DNA of 64,000 bases from Nonomuraea roseoviolacea subsp. carminata. Its GTDB lineage: Bacteria; Actinomycetota; Actinomycetes; Streptosporangiales; Streptosporangiaceae. Each line of letters starts with the position of its first letter. Within the stretch, counting starts at the first letter, position 1. Positions 35,019 through 43,836 of the stretch are shown piece after piece. The notes under the pieces were generated by a model. It worked only from the letters and a program-made list of their open reading frames with translations, had not been told where the DNA came from and did not search any database. Location of the stretch: NCBI RefSeq assembly GCF_024172185.1, contig NZ_JAMZEC010000001.1, forward strand, positions 4,980,001-5,044,000, in the 5' to 3' direction. The translations under genes and the position numbers were made by a program.

Positions 35019-38000
35019 CCCCCGCCGAGCTGGCCGGGAAGCTCGGCATCCTGCCGCCGACCCCCGAGCAGGCCCACGTCATCGAGGCGCCGCTCGAACC
35101 CATGGTCGTGATGGCGGGCGCCGGCTCCGGCAAGAGCGAGACCATGGCCGGTCGCGTCGTCTGGCTGGTGGCCAACGGCCTGGTCAAGCCGGGCAACGTG
35201 CTCGGCCTGACGTTCACCCGCAAGGCCGCCGCCGAGCTGGCCGTCCGTGTCCGGGAGCGGCTGAACGGCCTGGCCGAGGCGGGCCTGGTGACGCCGGAGA
35301 TGCTCGACGAGGAGCCCACCGTCTCGACCTACCACGCCTACGCGGCGCGCCTGGTCACCGACCACGCGCTGCGCGAGGCGCTGGAGCCGACCATGCGGCT
35401 GGTCACGCCGGCCGTCTCCTGGCAGCTCGCGTCCCGGGTGGTGGCCGGCTACGACGGGCCGATGGACCGGGTCGAGCTCGGCCCGCCGTCCGTGACGGCC
35501 GCCGTGCTGGAGCTGGCGGGCGAGCTGTCGGAGCACCTGCGCGGCTCGGGTGACGTGCGCCGGGTGGGCGACTGGCTGCGCGAGCAGCAGGGGCGGCTGC
35601 CCGGCCGGGTGACGCAGGCCCAGCACCGGCCGGTGAACGTCCAGGCGGCCAGGGAGCAGCTCCTGCCGCTGGTGGAGGCGTACGAGCGGCTGAAGAGGGC
35701 GCGGGAGGTCATCGACTACGGCGACCAGATGGCCCTGGCCGCCCGGATCGCGGCCAACCACAAGGAGGTCGGCGAGATCGAGCGCTCCCGCTTCGCCGTG
35801 GTGCTGCTCGACGAGTACCAGGACACCAGCCACGCCCAGCTCGTGCTGCTCAGGAGCCTGTTCGGCGGCGGGCACCCGGTCACCGCGGTCGGCGACCCCT
35901 GCCAGTCGATCTACGGATGGCGCGGCGCCTCGGCCGGCAACCTGCGCCGCTTCCCCCGCGACTTCCGCACGGGCGCCGGCGACCCCGCGCCGGTGCGGCA
36001 GCTCAGCGTCAGCTTCCGCAACGGCGACCGGGTCCTCGACGTGGCCGCCCGCGTCCAGCTCCCGCTGCGCATGGAGGCCCGCGAGGTGCCCGTCCTCGTG
36101 CCCGGCCCGAACCGGGTGGACCGCGGCCGCGTCACCTGCGCCTTCCACGAGACCGCCGAGGACGAGGCCCGGTGGATCGCCGACGGCCTGGCCCGCATGA
36201 TCGGCATGGACACGGCGCCCGACGGCATGCCGTGGGGCGAGGGCGAGCGCAAGAAGACGCCCGTGATCCAGCCGCAGGACGTGGCGATCCTGGCGCGCAA
36301 GCGCTCGCAGTTCCCGGCGCTGCGCAAGGCGCTGGAGGAGCGCGACATCCCGGTCGAGGTGGTCGGCCTGGGCGGCCTGCTCACGGTGCCCGAGGTCACC
36401 GACATCGTCGCCACGCTGCGCGTCCTGTACGACGCGACGGCGGGCGACGCGCTGGCCCGCCTGCTGGCCGGGCCGCGCTGGCGCATCGGCCCCGCCGACC
36501 TGCGGGTCCTCGGCCAGTACGCCCGGGAGCTGAACCGCGAGACCCGCGAGGGCCGCTTCGAGAGCGACCCGCTCGACCAGGTGGTGGCCGACCTGGCCGA
36601 GGAGCGGGGCAGCCTGGTGGACGCGCTCGACGAGCTGCCCGACCGGGAGGAGTGGCTGGAGTCGTTCTCGCCGCTGGCCGCCACCCGGCTCGTGGCGCTC
36701 GCGCAGGAGCTGCGCCAGCTCCGCGCCCACGTCGGGCAGCCGCTGCCCGACCTGATCACCGAGGTGGAGCGGCGGCTCGGCCTGGACATCGAGGTAGCGG
36801 CGCGGGGCGGCACGGTCAGCGCGTTCGCCGCCCGCGCCGACCTCGACGCGTTCCTCGACGCGGCGTCCCGGTTCGCGGGCGACTCGGAGGACCCGACGCT
36901 GGGCGCGTTCCTCGCCTACCTCCAGGCGGCCGAGAGCGAGGAGTTCGGGCTGGAGGCGGGCCGGGTCGGCGACAGCAACAGCGTCAAGCTGATGACCGTG
37001 CACGCCTCCAAGGGGCTGGAGTGGCCGATCGTGGTCGTGCCCGGCCTGTCGCAGCTCGTCAGCTCCAGGGGCACGGTCGCGACCGGCAGCATGTTCCCGG
37101 CCACCCCGGTCACCAACAGCCGCTGGACGGAGAACCCGCGCAAGCTGCCCTACCCGCTGCGCGGCGACGCCGCCGACCTGCCCCGGCTGGGCGGCCTGAC
37201 CAAGGAGGACCTGGCCGTCTTCGACGAGAGCTGCCGCGAGCGCGACCTGATGGAGGAGCGGCGGCTGGCGTACGTGGCCGTCACGCGGGCCCACTACCAC
37301 CTGATCGCCTCCGGCTACCGGTGGGGCAGCGCCACCCGGCCGCTGGAGCCGTCGGACTTCCTGCTGGAGATCCGCGACACCGCCGACAAGGTCGCCTTCT
37401 GGGCGCCCGACCTGGCGGAGGGCGCGTCGAACCCGCTGCTGGCCGAGCCGGCCGCCGCCGTCTGGCCGGTCACCCCCGAGGGGCTGCGCTACGAGTCGGT
37501 CCTCGACGGGGCCCGCCTGGTGGAGGAGGCGCTGGCCGGCACGCTCGCCCCGGCCGGCGACGAGCCGCTGCGCGCGTTCGACGAGGAGCGGGTGCGCGCC
37601 TGGGAGCGCGACACGGACCTGCTGCTGCGCGAGCGGGAGCTGCACCGGCGGCGCGGCGCCACGACCGTCGAGCTGCCGTCGAAGCTGACCGTGTCGTCGC
37701 TGGTCACGCTGGCCGCCGACGCCCGCGAGCTGGCCCGCCGGATCCGCCGCCCGGTGCCGGTCAAGCCCGCTCCGCTGGCCCGGCGCGGCACGTCGTTCCA
37801 CCGGTGGCTGGAGACCCGCTGGGACCAGCAGCGGCTGCTCGACGACTTCGACCTCGACCTGGTCGAGGAGGTCGAGGAGGCCGACGTGCGGCTGGCCGAG
37901 CTCCAGGAGCGGTTCGAGGCCAGCGAGTGGGCCGAGCGCCGGCCGCTCGACCTGGAGGTGCCGTTCGAGACCATGATCGCCGACCGGCTGGTGCGGGGGC

Positions 38001-38308
38001 GGATGGACGCGGTGTTCGAGCTGCCCGGCGGGCGTTACGAGGTGGTCGACTGGAAGACCGGGCAGCCGCCCAGGGGCAAGAAGGCCCGGGCCGCGTCGGT
38101 GCAGCTCGCCGCGTACCGGCTGGCCTGGTCGCACCTGGCGGGGGTGCCGCTCGACCACGTCAGCGCGGCCTTCCACTACGTGCGCGCCAACCGGACCGTC
38201 CGCCCCGTGGACCTGCTCGACGCCGACGGCCTGGTGGCGCTCATCGAAGCGGTGCCGATCAGCGCGGTCAGCCCGTCAGATGACGGAACTCCGGGTGAGG
38301 GTGCATGA
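35012..38308 (+). CDS. adnB: AdnB: subunit of the AdnAB helicase-nuclease
   Basis: 1098 residues from GTG 35012 (GGAGG upstream), overlapping the adnA stop by GTGCTGA, so co-translated. Motor: PTPEQAHVIEAPLEPMVVMA, Walker A GAGSGKSET, TFTRKAAAELAVRVRERL, VVLLDEYQDTSHAQ, GDPCQSIYGWRGAS, TVHASKGLEWPIVVVP, AYVAVTRAHYHLI. C-terminal nuclease: GTSFHRWLETRW and YEVVDWKTGQPP. In mycobacteria AdnB is the main ATPase motor and both subunits have a nuclease site. The last 41 bp overlap the 3' end of the convergent decarboxylase gene of the siderophore operon. Confidence 0.94.
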   Translation: MLTPAELAGKLGILPPTPEQAHVIEAPLEPMVVMAGAGSGKSETMAGRVVWLVANGLVKPGNVLGLTFTRKAAAELAVRVRERLNGLAEAGLVTPEMLDEEPTVSTYHAYAARLVTDHALREALEPTMRLVTPAVSWQLASRVVAGYDGPMDRVELGPPSVTAAVLELAGELSEHLRGSGDVRRVGDWLREQQGRLPGRVTQAQHRPVNVQAAREQLLPLVEAYERLKRAREVIDYGDQMALAARIAANHKEVGEIERSRFAVVLLDEYQDTSHAQLVLLRSLFGGGHPVTAVGDPCQSIYGWRGASAGNLRRFPRDFRTGAGDPAPVRQLSVSFRNGDRVLDVAARVQLPLRMEAREVPVLVPGPNRVDRGRVTCAFHETAEDEARWIADGLARMIGMDTAPDGMPWGEGERKKTPVIQPQDVAILARKRSQFPALRKALEERDIPVEVVGLGGLLTVPEVTDIVATLRVLYDATAGDALARLLAGPRWRIGPADLRVLGQYARELNRETREGRFESDPLDQVVADLAEERGSLVDALDELPDREEWLESFSPLAATRLVALAQELRQLRAHVGQPLPDLITEVERRLGLDIEVAARGGTVSAFAARADLDAFLDAASRFAGDSEDPTLGAFLAYLQAAESEEFGLEAGRVGDSNSVKLMTVHASKGLEWPIVVVPGLSQLVSSRGTVATGSMFPATPVTNSRWTENPRKLPYPLRGDAADLPRLGGLTKEDLAVFDESCRERDLMEERRLAYVAVTRAHYHLIASGYRWGSATRPLEPSDFLLEIRDTADKVAFWAPDLAEGASNPLLAEPAAAVWPVTPEGLRYESVLDGARLVEEALAGTLAPAGDEPLRAFDEERVRAWERDTDLLLRERELHRRRGATTVELPSKLTVSSLVTLAADARELARRIRRPVPVKPAPLARRGTSFHRWLETRWDQQRLLDDFDLDLVEEVEEADVRLAELQERFEASEWAERRPLDLEVPFETMIADRLVRGRMDAVFELPGGRYEVVDWKTGQPPRGKKARAASVQLAAYRLAWSHLAGVPLDHVSAAFHYVRANRTVRPVDLLDADGLVALIEAVPISAVSPSDDGTPGEGA

Positions 38309-39347
38309 GGAAGTCGTGGTGGGAGATGTTCCAGGCGTAGGCGCCGGCCATCGCGAACACCACCACGTCGCCCACCCGCACCGAGGTGACGACGTCGCGG
38401 GCGAAGACGTCCTTGGGCGTGCAGAGCTGCCCGACCAGCGTCACCGGCTCGTCCGCCACGCCCTCCCCGCGGCCCTCCGGCAGCACCGCGAACGGCTGGT
38501 CGTGGCCCTTGGTGACGGGCGTGCGCAGGTGGTGGGTGCCGCCCAGCAGGATCGCGTACGCCCGGCCGCGCACCCGCTTGACGTCCACGACGCGGGTGGC
38601 GTAGAAGCCGCAGTACGCGGTCAGCGCCCGGCCCGGCTCGATCCGCAGCCGCCGCCCCGGCCGCCGCAGCCCGGCCAGGCCCGCGCCGTACTCCTCCCAG
38701 CCGAACCTCGCCTGCGGCGCGGCGTAGTCCACGGCCATGCCGCCGCCCAGGTTCAGCTCCTCGTACCCGTCGCCGAGCTCGACCAGCAGGGCGGCCAGGC
38801 GCAGCAGCTCGGCCGCCGCCAGGCCGCTGGCCAGGTGCGCGTGCGCCCCGCGCAGCCGCACGCGGCCGGTGAACAGCGGCAGGCACTCCGCCACCCCGGC
38901 CTCGTCCATCCCGAACGGCCCGCTCATCGTCAGCGCGGCGCCCTCGACCGGGAGGCCGGGGTTGAGCCGCACCAGCACGTCGGCCTCCAGGCCGGTGCCG
39001 AGCAGGCGGCGCAGCTCGCCGGGCGACTCCACGTGGAGGCGATGGTGCGGCAGCCGCAGCTCCGCGTCGGTCTTGCCCGGCCCGCCGAGCGCCAGCGGCT
39101 TGCCCGGGAACAGCGCCGAGACGTGGGCGTGCTCGCCGGCCGACGACACCTCGAACCCGTCGACGTGCGGTTCGAGGACGCGCAGCAGCTCCGGGTCGGG
39201 GTTGGCCTTGACCGCGTAGTACAGCTCGACGCCGGGCAGCGCCCGCCGTACGGACCGGGCGTGGGCGTCCAGGCCGGGCAGGTCGTACAGGTACGCGGGG
39301 GTGTCGCCGAGGCGGGCGGCGGCCTCGCGGACGCGGTCGGGGATCAT
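38268..39347 (-). CDS. Type III PLP-dependent decarboxylase of the siderophore operon (PvsE/SbnH-like)
   Basis: 359 residues, alanine-racemase-like barrel plus beta domain. Schiff-base Lys in LYYAVKANPDPELL (near 48), GFEVSSAGE, HAHLASGL, LNLGGGMAVDY, RIEPGRALTAYCGFY, and the catalytic-Cys region GQLCTPKDVF near 305. This is the LysA/ornithine decarboxylase fold; in siderophore operons such enzymes (PvsE, SbnH) decarboxylate a citryl-amino-acid intermediate. ATG 39347 overlaps the upstream synthetase stop (ATGA). It is the last gene of a four-gene operon; its stop is embedded in the 3' end of adnB on the other strand. Confidence 0.85.
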   Translation of the reverse strand: MIPDRVREAAARLGDTPAYLYDLPGLDAHARSVRRALPGVELYYAVKANPDPELLRVLEPHVDGFEVSSAGEHAHVSALFPGKPLALGGPGKTDAELRLPHHRLHVESPGELRRLLGTGLEADVLVRLNPGLPVEGAALTMSGPFGMDEAGVAECLPLFTGRVRLRGAHAHLASGLAAAELLRLAALLVELGDGYEELNLGGGMAVDYAAPQARFGWEEYGAGLAGLRRPGRRLRIEPGRALTAYCGFYATRVVDVKRVRGRAYAILLGGTHHLRTPVTKGHDQPFAVLPEGRGEGVADEPVTLVGQLCTPKDVFARDVVTSVRVGDVVVFAMAGAYAWNISHHDFLMHPHPEFRHLTG

Positions 39348-40939
39348 GCGAGGGGGTTCGCGATCGGCACGTAGCCGGCGGCCCGGTCGGCGGCGCGGGC
39401 CCAGCGGACCCCGAGGTTCGCCTTCGCGGGCAGCGGCGCGCCGGCCAGCAGGTCGGGCAGGGGCAGCGGCCGGCCCAGCCGGTCGGCCTCGGCGGCGAAC
39501 ACCGCGCGGGCCGCCCGCCACAGCTCGCGCAGCAGCTCGTCGCCGCCCCGCGCCGCGACGGTCGCGGCCACCTCGGTGAGGTGGTTGACCAGCAGGCAGT
39601 AGACGACCCGGGCCCAGCCGCGCTCGGCGTCGTACGTCAGCGCCTCGGCCACCCGGGGCGGCAGCCCGGTCAGGTCGTGGCGGCCGGCGACCAGCTTGGT
39701 CCCCTCCAGGTCGCGGAAGACCGCTTCGCGCGGCACGCCGCCGGGGTCGAGCCCGACCAGGACGTTCTGCAGGTGCGGCTCCAGGACCACGCCGTGCGTG
39801 AAGAACAGGTCGAGCACGGGCGGCGCCACCACCGACACGTACGCCGTCCACCACCCGAGCGGGTCCCGCTCCCTCGCGTCCGCGCCGTACGGCGCCGCAC
39901 CCCCGGCGGCCGGGTCCACGGCGAGGGCCGCCGCCAGCACCGGGACCACGCCGGGCGAGCACACCCGCCACGGGCTCTCCCGCACGATCACCCCGAGCCC
40001 TTCGAGCAGGCCCGTGCCCAGCGCGGCCGAGCGGTAGCCCGGCTCCCGCAGCCACCGCGTGCCCGGGAACACCGCCCTCACCTCGTCGAACGCCGGCCCG
40101 AGCCGCGAGGTCAGCTCCACCGCCCCGGCCAGTTCGTACCAGGCGTTCTTGCGGACGCAGTTGGTGATCCGCACGTCGAGGCTGAACTTCAGGCACACAC
40201 CGGCGCCGGCCGCGTACACGGTCCGCACCGACGACGTCGGCGACACCAGCGGGCCCGGTCCCACGTCGGTCAGGCGCTCGCCCAGCGCGGGACGCAGCAG
40301 GTCGAGCTGCCACGGGTGGGCGGGCAGCAGCCGGTGCCCCGGCGGCGCCTCGCCCAGCAGGTCGAGGGCCGAGGCGTCACCCTCCTCGGCGAGCGCGTCC
40401 TCGCGCACGGCGAGCAGCCTGAGCGGGAAGCGGGCGTGCGTCTCGGGCGCGTAGCGCGTCCACTCGTCCGCGTCGCCGGCGCGCGCCTTCGGGCTCGGAT
40501 GGAACGGGTGGCCGAACACCAGCGCCTGCTCGGAGGCCAGCCACGGGTCGGCGGGCGGCTCGGCCACGGCCCGCGCCCGCAGGATCGCCGCCACCGCCTC
40601 CCTGCTGGCCGCCACCTGCCCGGCGAACTCCTCGTTGGCCCCGCCGTCCGTCCTGGCGCCGCGCAGCTCGGCCTCGGTCAGCCGCACCAGCTCCCCGGAC
40701 GTCAGCGGCCGCCACGCGCCCCGCTCCAGCCGCTCGGGCGTCCCGTCGAGGCGCAGCGCCGCCCCGCCGCGCGTGCGCGCCCGCAGCAACGTGCCCCCCA
40801 CCCGCAGCAGCACGTACGGCGGCGCCGGCCACACCAGCCCGCGCGGCCCGGCCACCTCCCGCACGCAGCAGCGCAGCAGCGCGGCCAGCGTCGCCTCCTC
40901 GGCCGGGGAGCTGGTCGCGCCGAGGACCAGACCGTGCAT
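39344..40939 (-). CDS. IucA/IucC-type siderophore synthetase (PvsD-like position)
   Basis: A 531-residue NIS synthetase, which adenylates a carboxylate (usually citrate) and condenses it with an amine or alcohol. Family motifs: FGHPFHPSPKARAG near 145 (ATP/phosphate binding), LLPAHPWQL near 205, SPTSSVRTVYAAGAGVCLKF near 235, DVRITNCVRKN, HGVVLEPHLQNVLV near 395, VFRDLEGTKL, and the C-terminal FerA-like helical end (KANLGVRW). Start ATG 40939 follows the previous gene's stop directly (TGAATG) with AGGAGAGC upstream. Substrate cannot be read from sequence. Confidence 0.9.
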   Translation of the reverse strand: MHGLVLGATSSPAEEATLAALLRCCVREVAGPRGLVWPAPPYVLLRVGGTLLRARTRGGAALRLDGTPERLERGAWRPLTSGELVRLTEAELRGARTDGGANEEFAGQVAASREAVAAILRARAVAEPPADPWLASEQALVFGHPFHPSPKARAGDADEWTRYAPETHARFPLRLLAVREDALAEEGDASALDLLGEAPPGHRLLPAHPWQLDLLRPALGERLTDVGPGPLVSPTSSVRTVYAAGAGVCLKFSLDVRITNCVRKNAWYELAGAVELTSRLGPAFDEVRAVFPGTRWLREPGYRSAALGTGLLEGLGVIVRESPWRVCSPGVVPVLAAALAVDPAAGGAAPYGADARERDPLGWWTAYVSVVAPPVLDLFFTHGVVLEPHLQNVLVGLDPGGVPREAVFRDLEGTKLVAGRHDLTGLPPRVAEALTYDAERGWARVVYCLLVNHLTEVAATVAARGGDELLRELWRAARAVFAAEADRLGRPLPLPDLLAGAPLPAKANLGVRWARAADRAAGYVPIANPLA

Positions 40940-42529
40940 TCAAGCTCTCCTCAGGTAGTTGGGCCCGCTGGTGCCGTAGAACTTGTTGACGTCGCGGGCG
41001 CCCGTCCGCTCCTTGGCCACGAGCGTGCCGGCGGTGATCATCGACTTGCCGGTGAGCCGCGCCGCCTCCAGCGTCCGGGCCCGCAGCAGCCGGGCCATGG
41101 GGTCGTCGCCGTGCTCGGCGATGGCCGCGGCGAGCGTGTCGCGCAGCAGGACGGCGGCCTGCCGGTGGGGCAGGGCGCCGAAGACGACGGCCGCGGCGGC
41201 CAGGTGGAGCGTGATGGTGACGAAGACGTCGGCGAGGGCGTGCGGATCGTCGGTGAGCATGCGCCGGTCGGTGAAGGCGGGCGGGTCGATCCCGGCCGCG
41301 GCCAGCCGCGCGGGGGAGGCGAGCAGCCCGTCGTTGTCCTTGACGAGCAGCTCCAGCCGCCCGTCGCGCAGGACGAGCGCCAGGTTCTGCTGGTGGGCCT
41401 CCAGGGCGACGCCGTAGCGGACGAACAGCCGCACGTTCCACCCGAGCAGCAGGCGCAGGTAGGCGGACAGCACGTCGCCGCCCAGCCGCTCCTCCAGCCC
41501 GGCCAGGACGCCCGGCGCGTTGAGCGCGGCCACCGGCACGACCGCGCCCTCGGGCAGCCGCCGCACCATCCAGGCGAGGTACTCGTGGCCCGCGTGGGCG
41601 TGCGTCTGCTCGTCGGCGACCAGCACGCCCGGGTCGGCCAGCCGCCGCAGCAGCAGCTCGGCCCGCGCCCCGTCGGCCAGAGTGCCCGGCTTGATCGAGC
41701 GCCGGTTGCGCGCGCCGAGGGTGCTCGTGGGGACGGGCAGCTTCAGGTGGGTGCGGGGGGCGACCTCGACGGTGCGCATGGACAGGGTCGGGCGCACGGT
41801 CAGCCACGGCTCGTCCAGCAGCCGCACCCCCTCGATCCGCGCCACCTCGCCCACGGTCAGCGGATGCACGGGGAAGAGCACGGCGTCCGGGCCGGGGGAG
41901 GGGAACGGCGGCGCGACGTCCGGCGGCAGCTCCGCCGATCCCGGGGCCAGGAGGGAGCGGGGCACGACCGCCCAGCGCAGCTCGAATGCGGGCGCGAACT
42001 CCGGCGCGTACGCCACCAGCTCCTCGGCCGTCAGCCCGAGCCGGGCCCGGGACGTCGGGTAGACGGGGTGGTCCGCGAACGCCGCCAGCGTCTCGTACGA
42101 CGGCTTCCCGGCCAGCACCCGGTCGGCCATCTCGTCGTGCAGCTCCCAGGCCGCCAGGGCTTGGGCGCACTCCTCGGCGAAGACCGCCACCCCCTGGGCG
42201 TCGGCCGGGTCGGCGATCACCGCGAGCGTGTCGAGCACCTCGGCCAGCGTGAGCCGCTCGCCGGGCGCGACCACGAAGTCCTGGAACAGCGCGCCGGCCG
42301 CCAGCCGCACCACCCGGCCGCCGGCCAGCACCAGCGCGACCCCGTCGCGGCTGTTGCGGCTCACCCGCGCCGACAGGCGGCCGTAGTCCTCGCGCAGCAG
42401 CGCGTTCAGCACCCGCGCCGCGAGCTCCGCCTCCCGCCCGCGCCCGTCGCGGGGATCGGCGGGGCCGTCCGTCCGCTCGTGCGTCACCCGTTCGCGAACG
42501 GCCTTCACCCTGTCGCGCACGGCCTTCAT
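40940..42529 (-). CDS. IucA/IucC-type siderophore synthetase (PvsB-like position)
   Basis: A 529-residue NIS synthetase, distantly related to the next gene. Seen: HPVYPTSRARLGL near 190, FPVHPLTVGEVARI near 255, LSMRTVEVAPRTHLKLPVPT near 285, GARNRRSIKPGT, GVALEAHQQNLALVL near 425, LLVKDNDGLL and GKSMITAGTLVAKE near 505. The HPxHPxxK motif is altered to HPVYPTSR, typical of a different specificity subgroup. ATG 42529 with GGAGG 4 nt before; an N-terminal repeated MKAVRDRVKAVRERV precedes the domain. It starts 17 bp after the ATP-grasp stop, so is co-transcribed. Confidence 0.88.
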   Translation of the reverse strand: MKAVRDRVKAVRERVTHERTDGPADPRDGRGREAELAARVLNALLREDYGRLSARVSRNSRDGVALVLAGGRVVRLAAGALFQDFVVAPGERLTLAEVLDTLAVIADPADAQGVAVFAEECAQALAAWELHDEMADRVLAGKPSYETLAAFADHPVYPTSRARLGLTAEELVAYAPEFAPAFELRWAVVPRSLLAPGSAELPPDVAPPFPSPGPDAVLFPVHPLTVGEVARIEGVRLLDEPWLTVRPTLSMRTVEVAPRTHLKLPVPTSTLGARNRRSIKPGTLADGARAELLLRRLADPGVLVADEQTHAHAGHEYLAWMVRRLPEGAVVPVAALNAPGVLAGLEERLGGDVLSAYLRLLLGWNVRLFVRYGVALEAHQQNLALVLRDGRLELLVKDNDGLLASPARLAAAGIDPPAFTDRRMLTDDPHALADVFVTITLHLAAAAVVFGALPHRQAAVLLRDTLAAAIAEHGDDPMARLLRARTLEAARLTGKSMITAGTLVAKERTGARDVNKFYGTSGPNYLRRA

Positions 42530-42546
42530 CCGGCCTCCGACCCCCT

Positions 42547-43692
42547 TCACCCGATCACCCACGGCCGGGTCGCCCGGTAGCCGCCCATGGCCGCCTCCAC
42601 GCGGTCGCGGTCGGGGCCCACGGCGCGGATCACGCCCAGGTAGTCGCGGTTGGTGTGGGTGCGTTCCACCACCTCGCCCGCGGAGCGCAGCGGCCGGTGC
42701 CAGAGCCGCACGCCCTCGGCGTCGACGGTCTCGGCCCCGGGGCCCGACACGATCGTGCCCGACCGGTCGGCCACCACGCTGACCGCGCTGCCGTACCCGG
42801 TGCCCGCCGGGACCTCCGGCAGGGCGGACAGCGGCTCGCCGAGGTGGACCCGCAGGATCCACTCGAACAGCGGCACCCCGAGCACGTCGGCGAGCAGGAA
42901 GTCGCAGTGGTCGCCGATCACCCGGTAGTTGACCTCGACCAGGCGCGGGCCGTCCGCGGTGACCACGTACTCGGTGTGGCAGGCGCCGAACCCCGCGCCG
43001 AGCGCCCTCAGCGCGGCCAGCACGTGCTCGTGCGGCCCGTCCGGCGCCCAGTCCAGCCGCTCCTCGACGAAGTGCGGCAGCGGCCCCAGCGTGGTCGCGA
43101 ACCCGCCCAGCACCCGCGTCTCCGCGCCGTCGCCCAGCGTCTCCAGCGTGCGCAGCGGCCCCTCCAGGTACTCCTCGACGACCAGGGCCTCGCCGGGCCG
43201 CCGCCGCCTGACCTCCGCCACCGCCGCGGCCAGGCCGCTCTCGACCAGCAGCACGTCCTCGCTGGCCACGCCCTCGCGGGGCTTGACGACCAGCGGGTAC
43301 GGCAGGCCGTCCGGCACGGGGTCGCCCGGGGCCAGCCGTACGGACCGGACCCGCTCGACCCCCGCCTCCGCCAGCGCCCGGCGGGTCAGGAACTTGTTCT
43401 TGGCCGACACGCACGCCCGCCAGTCCTTGCCCGGCAGGCCGAAGTAGGCGGCGGCCAGGGCGGTCTCGGCCTGGAGGTGGTCGGAGTTGGAGAAGATCGC
43501 GTCGGGCCGGCCCAGGACGGCGATCGCGTCGATGAGCGCCCGCGGGTCGCGCACGTCGCAGCCGACGGCATGAGGATGCCGGTCGGGGCGGTCGGTGAGG
43601 ATCGTCACCTCGCAGCCCAGCGCGCGGGCGGCCGGGAGGAACCCGTCGGTCACCGAGTCGGTCGGCTTGAGAGCGGTCAGGTACAGCCGCAA
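42547..43692 (-). CDS. ATP-grasp ligase, first gene of the siderophore operon (PvsA-like)
   Basis: 381 residues. N-terminal Rossmann-like part (LYLTALKPTDSVTDGFLPAA), then the ATP-grasp core: SAKNKFLTRRALAEAGV near 97, PLVVKPREGVASEDVLLV near 133, ALVVEEYLEGPLRTLETLGD near 168 and the Mg-binding RLVEVNYRVIGDHCDFLL near 245. It forms amide or ester bonds through an acyl phosphate; PvsA of vibrioferrin synthesis is of this class. The start is TTG 43692 (MRLYLTALKPT) with GGGGGTG upstream; no ATG or GTG fits better. It lies 20 bp behind an iron box, so the operon should be derepressed under iron starvation. Confidence 0.86.
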   Translation of the reverse strand: MRLYLTALKPTDSVTDGFLPAARALGCEVTILTDRPDRHPHAVGCDVRDPRALIDAIAVLGRPDAIFSNSDHLQAETALAAAYFGLPGKDWRACVSAKNKFLTRRALAEAGVERVRSVRLAPGDPVPDGLPYPLVVKPREGVASEDVLLVESGLAAAVAEVRRRRPGEALVVEEYLEGPLRTLETLGDGAETRVLGGFATTLGPLPHFVEERLDWAPDGPHEHVLAALRALGAGFGACHTEYVVTADGPRLVEVNYRVIGDHCDFLLADVLGVPLFEWILRVHLGEPLSALPEVPAGTGYGSAVSVVADRSGTIVSGPGAETVDAEGVRLWHRPLRSAGEVVERTHTNRDYLGVIRAVGPDRDRVEAAMGGYRATRPWVIG

Positions 43693-43712
43693 CGCGTGGC
43701 ACCCCCGGGTGA

Positions 43713-43731
43713 TCAGGTAAGGCTAACCTAA
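43713..43731. promoter_or_regulatory. Iron box (IdeR/DmdR/DtxR operator)
   Basis: TCAGGTAAGGCTAACCTAA (plus strand, 43713-43731) matches the actinobacterial DtxR-family box TTAGGTTAGGCTAACCTAA at 17 of 19 positions. It lies 20 bp upstream of the first siderophore gene and 105 bp upstream of nudC on the other strand, so it should repress the siderophore operon when iron is sufficient. Confidence 0.88.
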
Positions 43732-43836
43732 CCGCAGATCCTAGCCCCTCGGAGATCACCCCCGAGCCGGTACGCCGCAACGCCAGGCTAACGCGGGGGT
43801 CATAGGATGACATCCGGAACTGGGAAGGGTGGGACC

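Noticed and set aside
31632..38176. Very long open frames antisense to adnA and adnB
   Set aside because: They lack domains and show the Gly/Arg/Leu/Val-rich composition expected from the complement of GC-rich genes; the plus-strand frames carry complete helicase and nuclease motifs.
38268..43692. Aerobactin or staphyloferrin B cluster
   Set aside because: No IucB acetyltransferase, IucD monooxygenase, SbnA/SbnB diaminopropionate enzymes or SbnG citrate synthase are in or beside the operon.
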